64,000 bases of DNA, taken from JAPLDA01 sp043787975. GTDB lineage: Bacteria > Bacteroidota > Bacteroidia > AKYH767-A > 2013-40CM-41-45. The stretch spans positions 5,564-69,563 of the forward strand of contig JAYVUK010000033.1 of NCBI GenBank assembly GCA_043787975.1, in the 5' to 3' direction. Below are positions 48,732-56,665 of the stretch, in pieces. Below the pieces are notes generated by a model. It saw only the letters and a list, made by a program, of their open reading frames with translations, was not told the origin of the DNA and searched no databases. Made by a program: the position numbers and the translations under genes. How positions within the stretch are numbered: position 1 is the stretch's first letter; each line of letters starts with the position of its first letter.

Positions 48732-49253
48732 ATGCTATCAATAGAAAAGCCTTTAGCCGAAACACTTTCTTCGTACTATCAAACATACCTGAAATATGTT
48801 CCTGAAGATGATGTGCTTGGTGCATTGATAATGCAATCGGAGATCACTCAAAAGTTTTTGGTCTCAATTTCTGAAAGTAAAGCATCATCCGCCTATGCCG
48901 AAGGCAAATGGTTGTTGAAGGAAGTGGTAGGGCATTTGTGCGACACCGAAAGGATATTGACCTATCGTGCACTTCGGATTTCACGTAACGATAAAACTCC
49001 GCTTCCGGGATTTGAGGAAAATAATTACACACCAAACTCGAATTACAGTGCAAGACCTCTTTTAAATATTGCTGAAGAATACAGGGCAATTCGTGAATCA
49101 ACCATGGCGCTTTTTAAAAATATGAGTAAGGAAATGTATGATCGGAGAGGTATAACAAACAATTCAGATGTAGGTGTCAGGGACATTCTTTTCTTTATTG
49201 TCGCGCATGAAAGACATCACTTGAACGTGATTGAAGAAAGATACCTGAAATAG
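48732..49253 (+). CDS. DinB-family putative metal-dependent protein
   Basis: Four-helix-bundle DinB/YfiT-like protein, 173 residues. I chose the ATG at 48732 because the family domain begins there (IEKPLAETLSSYYQTYLKYV); an earlier ATG adds an unrelated tail. Candidate metal-binding histidines are in VVGHLCDTERI and in AHERHHLNVI near the C-terminus. Relatives are thiol-dependent transferases or of unknown role. It is convergent with the following lipoprotein gene. Confidence 0.88.
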   Translation: MLSIEKPLAETLSSYYQTYLKYVPEDDVLGALIMQSEITQKFLVSISESKASSAYAEGKWLLKEVVGHLCDTERILTYRALRISRNDKTPLPGFEENNYTPNSNYSARPLLNIAEEYRAIRESTMALFKNMSKEMYDRRGITNNSDVGVRDILFFIVAHERHHLNVIEERYLK

Positions 49254-49272
49254 ATTCTGTCAAAGTTGTTCA

Positions 49273-49305
49273 TAAAAAAGAGCAACCGAGGACCCCGGCT
49301 GCTCC
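49273..49305 (-). terminator. Terminator of the Trp-rich lipoprotein gene
   Basis: GAGCAACCG (49280-49288) pairs with CGGCTGCTC (49296-49304) with one mismatch; on the minus strand it is followed by six Ts. Confidence 0.75.
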
Positions 49306-49327
49306 TTATCAAACAATACTCAACCAA

Positions 49328-50020
49328 CTACAACTGCGTAATGATGTATGTTATGTCGAAAGTAGGTCCACTTTGGACACTTGCGAGACGATGAATAACA
49401 TGTTGGCCGGCACTTAATGGTTTTAGCATTACAAAATATCCTCCACCCATAAAGTCTTGTGGGGCTCCGGTAATGTCACTGTCAAAGCAATTGGCAAGGT
49501 TAGCATTTGCTGAGATGTTAAATACAGGAGAGATAAATTTGTAGTTCGTAACATCAATGTCAACTCCGTCAATCGTCAAAGAAGTTCCGTAAATTGAATT
49601 CACGTCGTCGGTAACTGCCTGTAATAGATTGGGTGTACTGTTCCACTCCACTGTTGCTAACGGCAGAAATAGGGACACGTCAGCAGGAATCGTTACGGTA
49701 AGAGTATGTCCCCTTCTGCCGGCAAGGAAATATACCGGACCGCTTTGATTTTGACTTTCCCAACTTCCGGTCGTGTCGCGAATAGGAAAATGACCGCAAT
49801 CGAACTGTAGGTTCCATTTCCACCATTCAGCAACCCATTCGGAATAATTTTTTCCATTCATGTTCGCCTGAACGGGAAACACATAAGAACTCGGATTTCT
49901 GTTTGCACTTCCCGAATTGTCAGAACCCGGAGCATTTTGATTGTCTTTCTGGCATGCTGCGAACCAGAACGTACTTAGAGCAATGGTTGCTCCAAAAACA
50001 AGTTTAGTTTTTGTGTTCAT
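49328..50020 (-). CDS. Predicted lipoprotein with WVAEWWKWNL motif, unknown function
   Basis: A 230-residue predicted lipoprotein (signal with lipobox WFAAC at about residue 23). The mature part has a conspicuous Trp cluster (EWVAEWWKWNLQFDCG), then SGPVYFLAGRRGHTLTVTIP and SLFLPLATVEWNS. I have seen this combination in scattered uncharacterised secreted bacterial proteins but know no assigned function. Two cysteines in the mature chain may pair. It lies 173 bp downstream of the LuxR-type regulator on the same strand, so it may be a target or a late gene of that unit. Confidence 0.75.
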   Translation of the reverse strand: MNTKTKLVFGATIALSTFWFAACQKDNQNAPGSDNSGSANRNPSSYVFPVQANMNGKNYSEWVAEWWKWNLQFDCGHFPIRDTTGSWESQNQSGPVYFLAGRRGHTLTVTIPADVSLFLPLATVEWNSTPNLLQAVTDDVNSIYGTSLTIDGVDIDVTNYKFISPVFNISANANLANCFDSDITGAPQDFMGGGYFVMLKPLSAGQHVIHRLASVQSGPTFDITYIITQL

Positions 50021-50193
50021 GTTTTTTGTTTTTTTAGATTAGTGAATGTATGATGAGTTGTTAACTCCGTTTTAGATAGCTGATTCACTTTGAATTTCGC
50101 ACGACAAAAGTGTAGAGCAGGTGCGTGCTCGTCAACTACCTAAAAGGGTAGGGTTATGAGGAATTAAAAAAAATAGGAAAAAAAAGGGAGAAC

Positions 50194-50871
50194 TTAAATA
50201 AGTTTATGTTTAATTGCCTTGATCACAGCTTCTGATTTTGAATGCACATGAAGTTTTTCATAAATATTCTTGATGTGAAACTTGATAGTGTCAATGCTGA
50301 TTCCGCAACTGTCTGCAATCATCTTGTAGCTCATCCCTTTGACTAAACCCCCAAGAACTTCTTTTTCCCTCTGTGAAAAATTGTAGTCAGGACTTTTTGA
50401 AAAAAAATTCTGCTTTTGAAAAATTTCCAAAACCTTTTTAGCTACTGATGCGCTCATGGGAGCGCCCCCGGTATGCAATTCATTCAATGCTTCAAGCAAT
50501 TTGGCAGGTGAAGTATTTTTTAACAGATACCCGGATGCTCCTGCGCATATCGAATCATAAATCTTTTCATCCTCTTCAAAAATAGTTTGCATGAGAATCT
50601 GGACGGAAGGGAATCTTTCTTTGATGATAAGAACTGCTTCAATACCACTGATGCCGGGCATATCGATGTCCATCAAAACGATATCAGGAACTGACTTTTC
50701 TATTTTATGAATTAAATCACCGGCATCCCCAAAGGCTCCCACACAGGTGAATCCGATCGTTCCATGAATGAGTTGAAACATCATTTCACGCAGCATTTTG
50801 TTGTCTTCAAAAATGGCTATTTTTAGACTCTGTACTTGCAATTTTCGGTAGTTTATTTTTTTGTTAAACAA
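50194..50871 (-). CDS. LuxR/NarL-type response regulator
   Basis: Two-component response regulator, 225 residues. Receiver domain about 15-135 with the phosphoacceptor Asp in VLMDIDMPGISG, the acidic pair in IFEDNK and the Lys in GYLLKNTSP. C-terminal LuxR helix-turn-helix about 160-225 (FSQREKEVLGGLVKGMSYK, FHIKNIYEKLHVHSK). It is encoded 46 bp after the propeller histidine kinase and is its evident partner. DNA targets are unknown. Confidence 0.95.
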   Translation of the reverse strand: MFNKKINYRKLQVQSLKIAIFEDNKMLREMMFQLIHGTIGFTCVGAFGDAGDLIHKIEKSVPDIVLMDIDMPGISGIEAVLIIKERFPSVQILMQTIFEEDEKIYDSICAGASGYLLKNTSPAKLLEALNELHTGGAPMSASVAKKVLEIFQKQNFFSKSPDYNFSQREKEVLGGLVKGMSYKMIADSCGISIDTIKFHIKNIYEKLHVHSKSEAVIKAIKHKLI

Positions 50872-50917
50872 AGATGAGTTTAATAAAATAATTCTGCACT
50901 ACATATTCAGGTAGGAG

Positions 50918-53900
50918 CTAAAATACGATCGTGAATGTTGTTCCATGATCAATGACAGAATCAATTTTAAATTCTGCTTTTAGTTCCATGGAGCGTGTCC
51001 TCAAATTCTTCAATCCATTCCCATCGTAATTCTGCAGAACGTCAAATCCTTTTCCATTATCAGTAATCGTAAGAATGTTTTTCTCTTTTGTTTCTTCAAG
51101 TTTAACGGTTACCAAACAACATTGGGCGTGCTTGACTATGTTGTTGATAATCTCTTTATACATAAGATACAGGTTTCTTCGTTCAACCATATTCAGCTTA
51201 CGATTTTCAAAACTAATACTTGCTTCAAATTCAAGTTGAATGTTTTTTGCTTCCAGGAGCGATGCTGCGAATTTCCGCATGCGTGCAATCAGGTTCACGA
51301 AGGTATCATTCTGCGGATTCACACTCCACACAATATCATTGATGGTTTGAAGCATATCACGAGAGCTTTCTCCGACCTGGTTAAAATAATTTGTGATATC
51401 AATCGATTGCTGACCGGCTTTTTGTTTCGCTATTTCACTTAAAAAGGAAATGCTGCTTAATGTAGAACCAATGTCGTCGTGTAAATCGCTAGCAATTTTA
51501 TTTCTGACAGTTTGTGTCAGCATAATTCCACGAAGTTTTATTCGGTAATATAAAATGACAATGGAAGAAATGATAAGTAGTAAAATGAATACCGATAAAA
51601 CAGCAAACCATTTTTTTAGGTAGAACGGAGCAGTAATTTTTATGGAAATCGGTTTTTTCATTTCATACCAGTGTATTCCATCATGTGATGCCTTTAAATG
51701 AAAAAGATAGCTCCCGTATGATAAATCAGTATATCCTGCAAAACGCTTATTCCCGACATATACCCACTCTTTGTCAAAGCCATCTAGTTTGTATGCGTAA
51801 TGATTTTGTTCGGATGATGGAAATAAAGGAGCTCCCAGATCGAATGAAAAATACCGATCGGTATATTTTAACATGATTGCAGAGTCTTCGTTGAAAATTC
51901 TTTCTTCTCCCATTACACTGAACGAGGTCACACAGGGGGATAAAAGGATATGTTTTTTTTCAACACTATCTGTTGCGATGTAAAAGAATGAGTAAGAATT
52001 AGAACAATACATGCGCTTTGTTTCCGGATCGTAATACATTGAACTGACACTGTTTTCGGGAAGTCCGTCATCACCTGTCATGTTGGTAAACCATTTCCCT
52101 CCCGGCTCCAGAAGAGATAATCCTCCATCCATGGCGATCCAAAGCGTTCCTGTGCCATCCATTGCCAATGCCTGGACGTTGTTATTGATAAGTCCTTGAG
52201 AGCGTGTATATTTTTCTAAAGCATAATTTTCAAGATTCATTTTGTACAGACCATCATTTGAACCGATCCATAAAAAATTTCCAAAGGCAAGTAGGTCATT
52301 CGCCTGGTTTTTGAAAATTGATTTACCATTGTGGGTTTCAACTTTGAATTGATGTGCTGAACTGTCGTAAAGAATTAGTCCTTCGCTTTGTTTGTAACTC
52401 ATCCAGATCCTTCCTTTCTCATCCTGGGTAATGCCCTCAAAATGACGAAAGGGAAAATATAAACTATCCCGTTGTTTTTGACTGTAATGAGTGAATGAGT
52501 GTGAGGCAATGTTGTATTTAATTATTCCGTGTTCTCCAAGCAATGAAATCCAGATGCAGGAATTTCTATCCCTGAAAAATTTGATGATTCCGGCCGAATC
52601 CATTTCTCTTGGATAAGCTAATATATTTTTACTGTTCGTGAATTGCTTTGTGGATAAGTTCAGTATATGAAGCCCATGAAAATTGCCTGTCCACAATTCA
52701 TCTTTTTCCTTTATTAAATCCCAACAAAAATTATCGCTGCCTGTTTTGTCGGGTTTATAAAATTCTTTTTTATGAGTTTTAAGATCCAGGTTGTATAGCC
52801 CTTTACCCCAGATTGTAAACCATACCTTATCATGATCAGGCAAAAAATGCTGGATGAAATTTTTGCCAGGCGATTTTTCACTGATCCGGTCTGCGTCCGT
52901 TACCAGGTTAAAATTGCATTTGCGATGCGGAAGCATGTCTAACCCATTTTCAGTTGTAAGCCAGGTATTGCCGTCCTTATCTTCAATAATATTATGGATA
53001 ACGATTCCGTTAATGGATTCCCGGTCAGCATCGTCATGTAAATATTTTGTCAGGTTGTAAAGTCCCTGTGTGAAACATTGTAATCCCTGGCTTGGACTGT
53101 TAATCCATATTTTCCCGCTTTTCGTGATAAACATTTTTGGTAAATTCAAATTATCACTTAATTTGATTCGGGATACTATTTCTCCTGAAGAGTTAAATTT
53201 TAACAGGAAGTTGTTTTCTGAAACCCCCAGGATATTTCCATCCGATTCAATGACAACAGTTGACAATACATGATTAAAAATTTCACGATGTTCAGGATTG
53301 TTTTCGTTGTTCAGGATGATACCGGTTTTTGTATCGATTTTATTCAATGATCCGGATCTGCTGATCCATACATTTTCATTTTTATCTTCAAACAAATCAT
53401 AGATCACATCACTCCCTGATAATTCCTCGTTATATTTTTTTAAAAGATGAAAGGAAGAGTCCAGCTCAAAAACTTCGAAACGCGTTGCGATCCAAAAATG
53501 ATGGCTGCTACTAAAGAACATTCGCAAAACTCCCATGGCAGCGCCACCCGGCTCAACAGGCAAATCAATATTTTTAAAGCTGTTGTTTGACTGAAGGTAT
53601 TCTGTCACACCTTTTCCTGTGGCGACATAAAGATTGCCGTTTCCATCTTCTATAACCTGACCCAGGTTATTGTACCGGATCGAATTAGAATCCTCATCCT
53701 CATGAAAAAACTGTTTGAATGACTTGCCATCAAAGCGGTTCAGGCCGTCGGTGGTACTCACCCAGATAAAACCTTTCCTATCCTGAAAAACATAGGTCGT
53801 TGTGTTATGCGACAAACCCTCTCTTGTTGTAAAGTGAAGAAAAGTTTCTTTTCCCTCTGAGTCAGAGGTGAGAAGAATAAGAGTGAGAATAGCCGTAAAA

Positions 53901-53920
53901 GTTTTCAGAATAAGTCTCAT
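50918..53920 (-). CDS. Sensor histidine kinase with extracytoplasmic Reg_prop propeller
   Basis: A 1000-residue sensor. Signal peptide about 1-23. Two-component-regulator propeller repeats (I-W-V/I-S-T-x-x-G-L pattern, e.g. GFIWVSTTDGLNRFDG, LWIGSNDGLYKM) run from about 28 to 690. A Y_Y_Y domain follows (about 705-770, YAYKLDGFDKEWVYV), then one membrane helix (about 778-802) and a HisKA_3 domain with the phospho-His in SDLHDDIGSTLSSI (about 814). The HATPase ends the chain (IVKHAQ, ITDNGKGFD, GNGLKNLRTR). Unlike hybrid sensors of Bacteroidota polysaccharide loci it has no fused receiver; the response regulator is the next gene. The signal sensed is unknown and no glycan-utilisation genes are nearby. 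Confidence 0.95.
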   Translation of the reverse strand: MRLILKTFTAILTLILLTSDSEGKETFLHFTTREGLSHNTTTYVFQDRKGFIWVSTTDGLNRFDGKSFKQFFHEDEDSNSIRYNNLGQVIEDGNGNLYVATGKGVTEYLQSNNSFKNIDLPVEPGGAAMGVLRMFFSSSHHFWIATRFEVFELDSSFHLLKKYNEELSGSDVIYDLFEDKNENVWISRSGSLNKIDTKTGIILNNENNPEHREIFNHVLSTVVIESDGNILGVSENNFLLKFNSSGEIVSRIKLSDNLNLPKMFITKSGKIWINSPSQGLQCFTQGLYNLTKYLHDDADRESINGIVIHNIIEDKDGNTWLTTENGLDMLPHRKCNFNLVTDADRISEKSPGKNFIQHFLPDHDKVWFTIWGKGLYNLDLKTHKKEFYKPDKTGSDNFCWDLIKEKDELWTGNFHGLHILNLSTKQFTNSKNILAYPREMDSAGIIKFFRDRNSCIWISLLGEHGIIKYNIASHSFTHYSQKQRDSLYFPFRHFEGITQDEKGRIWMSYKQSEGLILYDSSAHQFKVETHNGKSIFKNQANDLLAFGNFLWIGSNDGLYKMNLENYALEKYTRSQGLINNNVQALAMDGTGTLWIAMDGGLSLLEPGGKWFTNMTGDDGLPENSVSSMYYDPETKRMYCSNSYSFFYIATDSVEKKHILLSPCVTSFSVMGEERIFNEDSAIMLKYTDRYFSFDLGAPLFPSSEQNHYAYKLDGFDKEWVYVGNKRFAGYTDLSYGSYLFHLKASHDGIHWYEMKKPISIKITAPFYLKKWFAVLSVFILLLIISSIVILYYRIKLRGIMLTQTVRNKIASDLHDDIGSTLSSISFLSEIAKQKAGQQSIDITNYFNQVGESSRDMLQTINDIVWSVNPQNDTFVNLIARMRKFAASLLEAKNIQLEFEASISFENRKLNMVERRNLYLMYKEIINNIVKHAQCCLVTVKLEETKEKNILTITDNGKGFDVLQNYDGNGLKNLRTRSMELKAEFKIDSVIDHGTTFTIVF

Positions 53921-54013
53921 TCGGCTTGTTGCCAGCTTTTTTTAAAATCTTTCGTCATCAATAATAAAAAAAATTACTTTCGCGTACTACAATAATATCA
54001 GAAATCAATAACT

Positions 54014-55213
54014 ATGAATATTCACGAATACCAAGGCAAGTCAATTTTAAAAAGTTTCGGAGTCGCCATCCAGGAAGGCATGATTGCAGAAACACCCGAA
54101 CAAGCGCTGCTTGAAGCGAAAGAATTAAGCAAACAAACCGGCACGCAATGGTGGGTTGTGAAAGCGCAGATTCATGCGGGCGGCCGTGGAAAGGGCGGAG
54201 GAGTTAAACTTGCCAAGACGCTGGAAGAGGTAAAAGAGAAAGCAAGCAATATTATCGGTATGCAATTAGTAACTCCACAAACAGGACCGCAGGGAAAAAA
54301 AGTTCATAAGGTGTTGATAGCGCAGGATGTTTATTATCCGGGCGCTTCTCCAACAAAAGAATTTTATATGAGCGTATTGCTTAACCGCCAGACCGGCAGA
54401 AATATCATTATGTATTCCACAGAAGGTGGAATGGACATTGAAGAAGTTGCTGAAAAAACTCCTGAGAAAATTTTCAAAGAAGAGATTGATCCGAAAGTCG
54501 GGTTGCAAGGTTTCCAGGCACGAAAGATTGCTTTTAATCTTGGCTTGAACGGAAATGCTTTTAAAGAAATGATAAAATTTGTGACAGCACTTTACAAGGC
54601 ATACGATTCCATCGATGCTTCTTTATTTGAAATCAATCCTGTCTTGAAAACGTCTGACGATAAAATTCTTGCAGTCGATGCAAAAGTAAATCTCGATGAG
54701 AACGGATTGTTCCGTCATCCTGATTACGCTGCTATGCGTGATAAATTAGAAGAAGATCCGACCGAAGTGGAAGCGAGCGAATCGGAATTGAATTATGTGA
54801 AGCTCGATGGAAATGTTGGTTGCATGGTAAATGGTGCCGGTCTTGCCATGGCGACGATGGATATTATCAAACTTGCAGGAGGAGAGCCTGCCAATTTCCT
54901 GGATGTCGGAGGAACTGCAAATGCAGAACGCGTTGAAAAGGCATTTAAAATTATTTTGAAAGATAAAAGTGTAAAAGCAATCCTCGTCAACATTTTTGGA
55001 GGCATCGTGCGTTGTGATCGCGTTGCCCAGGGAATTGTGGATGCTTACAAGAACATCGGTAACATTCCTGTTCCGATCATTGTCCGTTTACAGGGCACCA
55101 ATGCGACCGAAGCAAAAAAAATTATTGATGACTCCGGGTTGAAAGTATTTTCTGCCATTCAATTAAAAGAAGCCGCTGACTTGGTGAAGGAGCAGATTAC
55201 TCAGATTAATTAA
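54014..55213 (+). CDS. sucC: Succinyl-CoA synthetase beta subunit
   Basis: TCA-cycle enzyme subunit (ADP/GDP-forming) that binds the nucleotide; 399 residues. It opens MNIHEYQGKSILKSFGV. The ATP-grasp region includes KAQIHAGGRGKGGGVKL; the C-terminal ligase domain includes NGAGLAMATMDIIKLAGG, FLDVGGTANAE and NIFGGIVRCDRVAQGI. The alpha subunit gene sucD is not adjacent. The last six codons (QITQIN) fall in the AGATTAC-word arm of the following GxxExxY element, so the extreme C-terminus is probably repeat-derived. Confidence 0.97.
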   Translation: MNIHEYQGKSILKSFGVAIQEGMIAETPEQALLEAKELSKQTGTQWWVVKAQIHAGGRGKGGGVKLAKTLEEVKEKASNIIGMQLVTPQTGPQGKKVHKVLIAQDVYYPGASPTKEFYMSVLLNRQTGRNIIMYSTEGGMDIEEVAEKTPEKIFKEEIDPKVGLQGFQARKIAFNLGLNGNAFKEMIKFVTALYKAYDSIDASLFEINPVLKTSDDKILAVDAKVNLDENGLFRHPDYAAMRDKLEEDPTEVEASESELNYVKLDGNVGCMVNGAGLAMATMDIIKLAGGEPANFLDVGGTANAERVEKAFKIILKDKSVKAILVNIFGGIVRCDRVAQGIVDAYKNIGNIPVPIIVRLQGTNATEAKKIIDDSGLKVFSAIQLKEAADLVKEQITQIN

Positions 55214-55225
55214 GATTACACAGAT
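55194..55225. repeat. Left arm of second GxxExxY element, AGATTACACAGAT words
   Basis: AGATTACTCAGAT (55194-55206), TAATTA, then AGATTACACAGAT (55213-55225). It overlaps the sucC 3' end and supplies the first two bases (AT) of the next gene's ATG. Confidence 0.85.
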
Positions 55226-55598
55226 GCTCAAAGAAGATCGAGATCCTTTGACAGAGCGAATAATAGCATGTTGCTTCAATCTTCATAATAAGCTTGGAGC
55301 GGGCTCTGTGGAGAAAATTTATCACAATGGATTGAAAATATATTTAAAGGGTGAAGGATTGAATTATGAATCCGAAAAGGAATTTGATGTTTTCCTCCAT
55401 CAGGAAAGAATTGGAAAATTTAGATGTGATTTTTTTATTGAGCAGAAAGTAATTCTTGAAATTAAATCTGTTACAGGAAAAACTCCACTTGTTTTTGAAA
55501 ACCAGCTTATTTCTTATTTGAAAGCGTCTTCTGTTAAAACAGGGCTATTGATTAACTTTGGAAACAGAAGTTGTGAGATAAAACGTTTATCGGTGTAA
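55224..55598 (+). CDS. GxxExxY protein, PD-(D/E)XK nuclease-like, copy 2
   Basis: Second GxxExxY-family protein in the window, 124 residues, the usual family length. The name motif is GSVEKIY (Gly27, Glu30, Tyr33). The nuclease-like residues are Asp69 in FRCDFF, and Glu79 and Lys81 in ILEIKS, with the same spacing as copy 1. The two proteins are clearly homologous but diverged. The gene starts inside the left repeat arm and its TAA stop lies inside the right arm, and the arm word differs from copy 1. It sits 10 bp after sucC and 22 bp before speB. Function unknown. Confidence 0.88.
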   Translation: MLKEDRDPLTERIIACCFNLHNKLGAGSVEKIYHNGLKIYLKGEGLNYESEKEFDVFLHQERIGKFRCDFFIEQKVILEIKSVTGKTPLVFENQLISYLKASSVKTGLLINFGNRSCEIKRLSV

Positions 55599-55620
55599 TC
55601 TAATATATCTGTGCAATCTT
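55593..55620. repeat. Right arm of second GxxExxY element
   Basis: GTGTAATCT (55593-55601), AATAT, then ATCTGTGCAATCTT (55607-55620), the reverse complement of the left-arm words with one change. It contains the GxxExxY stop and runs up to the base before the speB ATG. Confidence 0.85.
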
Positions 55621-56556
55621 ATGAAAGTATTAAGTGCTGATTTAAACTTTCTTGCCATTCCTGAACCTGAGCTTTGTTCTTACGAAAAATCTAAATTCGT
55701 AATTCAACAGGTTCCTTACGAACATACTTCATCTTACCTGGGTGGATCAGCAAAAGGTCCGAAAGCAATCGTAGATGCTTCTCATTTTGTAGAATTTTAT
55801 GATGAGGAACTTGATAGAGAAACCTATAAGAGTTGTGGTATAGCCACGCTTCCGGAAATTGATTTTAAAAATAAAGTTGATGCTGAAGCGATTGAATTGA
55901 TAGAATCAGAAACTGATAAACTGATCAACGATGGCAAGTATGTAGTTTCGATAGGAGCGGAGCACACTGTGACCTTGGGCTTTGTAAAAGCGCATGCGAA
56001 GAAGTACCGGAATCTTTCTGTCTTGCAAATTGATGCTCACTCTGATTTGCGTTCTTCCTACCACGACAATATTTATTCTCATGCGTCGGTGATGGCAAGA
56101 ATTCACGATCTGAATATTTCACTTACACAAATTGGAATTCGAGCTCAGTGTAAGGAAGAAGCTGACCTCATTAAATCATCTGACAATATCCACACCTTTT
56201 ATGCCCATCAAATCCGAAATCAAAAACCGCCAAAGGCGAGTCTCGCTGGAAGCGGATCCGAAATTCGAAATCCTTCGTGGATGGATGAAGCAATTGCCAC
56301 ACTTTCTGAAAATGTTTATTTGACCATTGATGCTGATGGTTTTGATCCGGCTGTAATTCCTGCTGTGGGAACAGCCGAACCGAATGGATTGTTCTGGGTT
56401 GAAACACTAATGTTCCTTCAGAAGGTTTTTACAGCAAAAAATGTTGTCGGATTTGATGTGGTCGAGTGTGCTCCCATCGAAGGACAAATATTGTCTGAAT
56501 ACACGCTCGCAAAACTAATTTATCGCTTGATCGGGTATCGTCTGTCGGCAAAATAA
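55621..56556 (+). CDS. speB: Agmatinase/ureohydrolase family protein
   Basis: Binuclear manganese ureohydrolase, probably agmatinase (agmatine to putrescine plus urea); 311 residues. Metal-ligand motifs are SIGAEHTVTLG (His), QIDAHSDLR and TIDADGFDPAVIPAVGT. Residues about 198-220 (IRNQKPPKASLAGSGSEIRN) form an insertion encoded by a palindromic stretch bounded by direct repeats of ATCCGAAAT (56212-56220 and 56256-56264). It lies in a surface-loop region between FYAHQ and WMDEAI, so activity may be kept. Arginase or formiminoglutamase activity is not excluded. Confidence 0.9.
   Translation: MKVLSADLNFLAIPEPELCSYEKSKFVIQQVPYEHTSSYLGGSAKGPKAIVDASHFVEFYDEELDRETYKSCGIATLPEIDFKNKVDAEAIELIESETDKLINDGKYVVSIGAEHTVTLGFVKAHAKKYRNLSVLQIDAHSDLRSSYHDNIYSHASVMARIHDLNISLTQIGIRAQCKEEADLIKSSDNIHTFYAHQIRNQKPPKASLAGSGSEIRNPSWMDEAIATLSENVYLTIDADGFDPAVIPAVGTAEPNGLFWVETLMFLQKVFTAKNVVGFDVVECAPIEGQILSEYTLAKLIYRLIGYRLSAK
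56212..56264 (+). repeat. In-frame palindromic insertion inside the agmatinase gene
   Basis: Direct repeats ATCCGAAAT (56212-56220, 56256-56264) enclose a near-palindrome with outer CCGC/GCGG (56227-56230, 56252-56255) and core GCGAG-T-CTCGC (56236-56246). Reading frame is kept. Confidence 0.6.
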
Positions 56557-56638
56557 TTCGGATTCTTAGTAAGAAATTCTCTGTTGGGAACTGTTTGGTT
56601 TCTCCTGATTTTTCTTTCGCTCCTTTCAATGGAGTTAG

Positions 56639-56646
56639 TACTTTTG
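56639..56646 (+). promoter_or_regulatory. Perfect TAnnTTTG -7 box before accC
   Basis: TACTTTTG lies 19 bp before the accC ATG at 56666. TTTC at 56615-56618, 20 nt upstream, is a weak -33 match. Confidence 0.5.
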
Positions 56647-56665
56647 CGTTCAACAGGTACAATTC

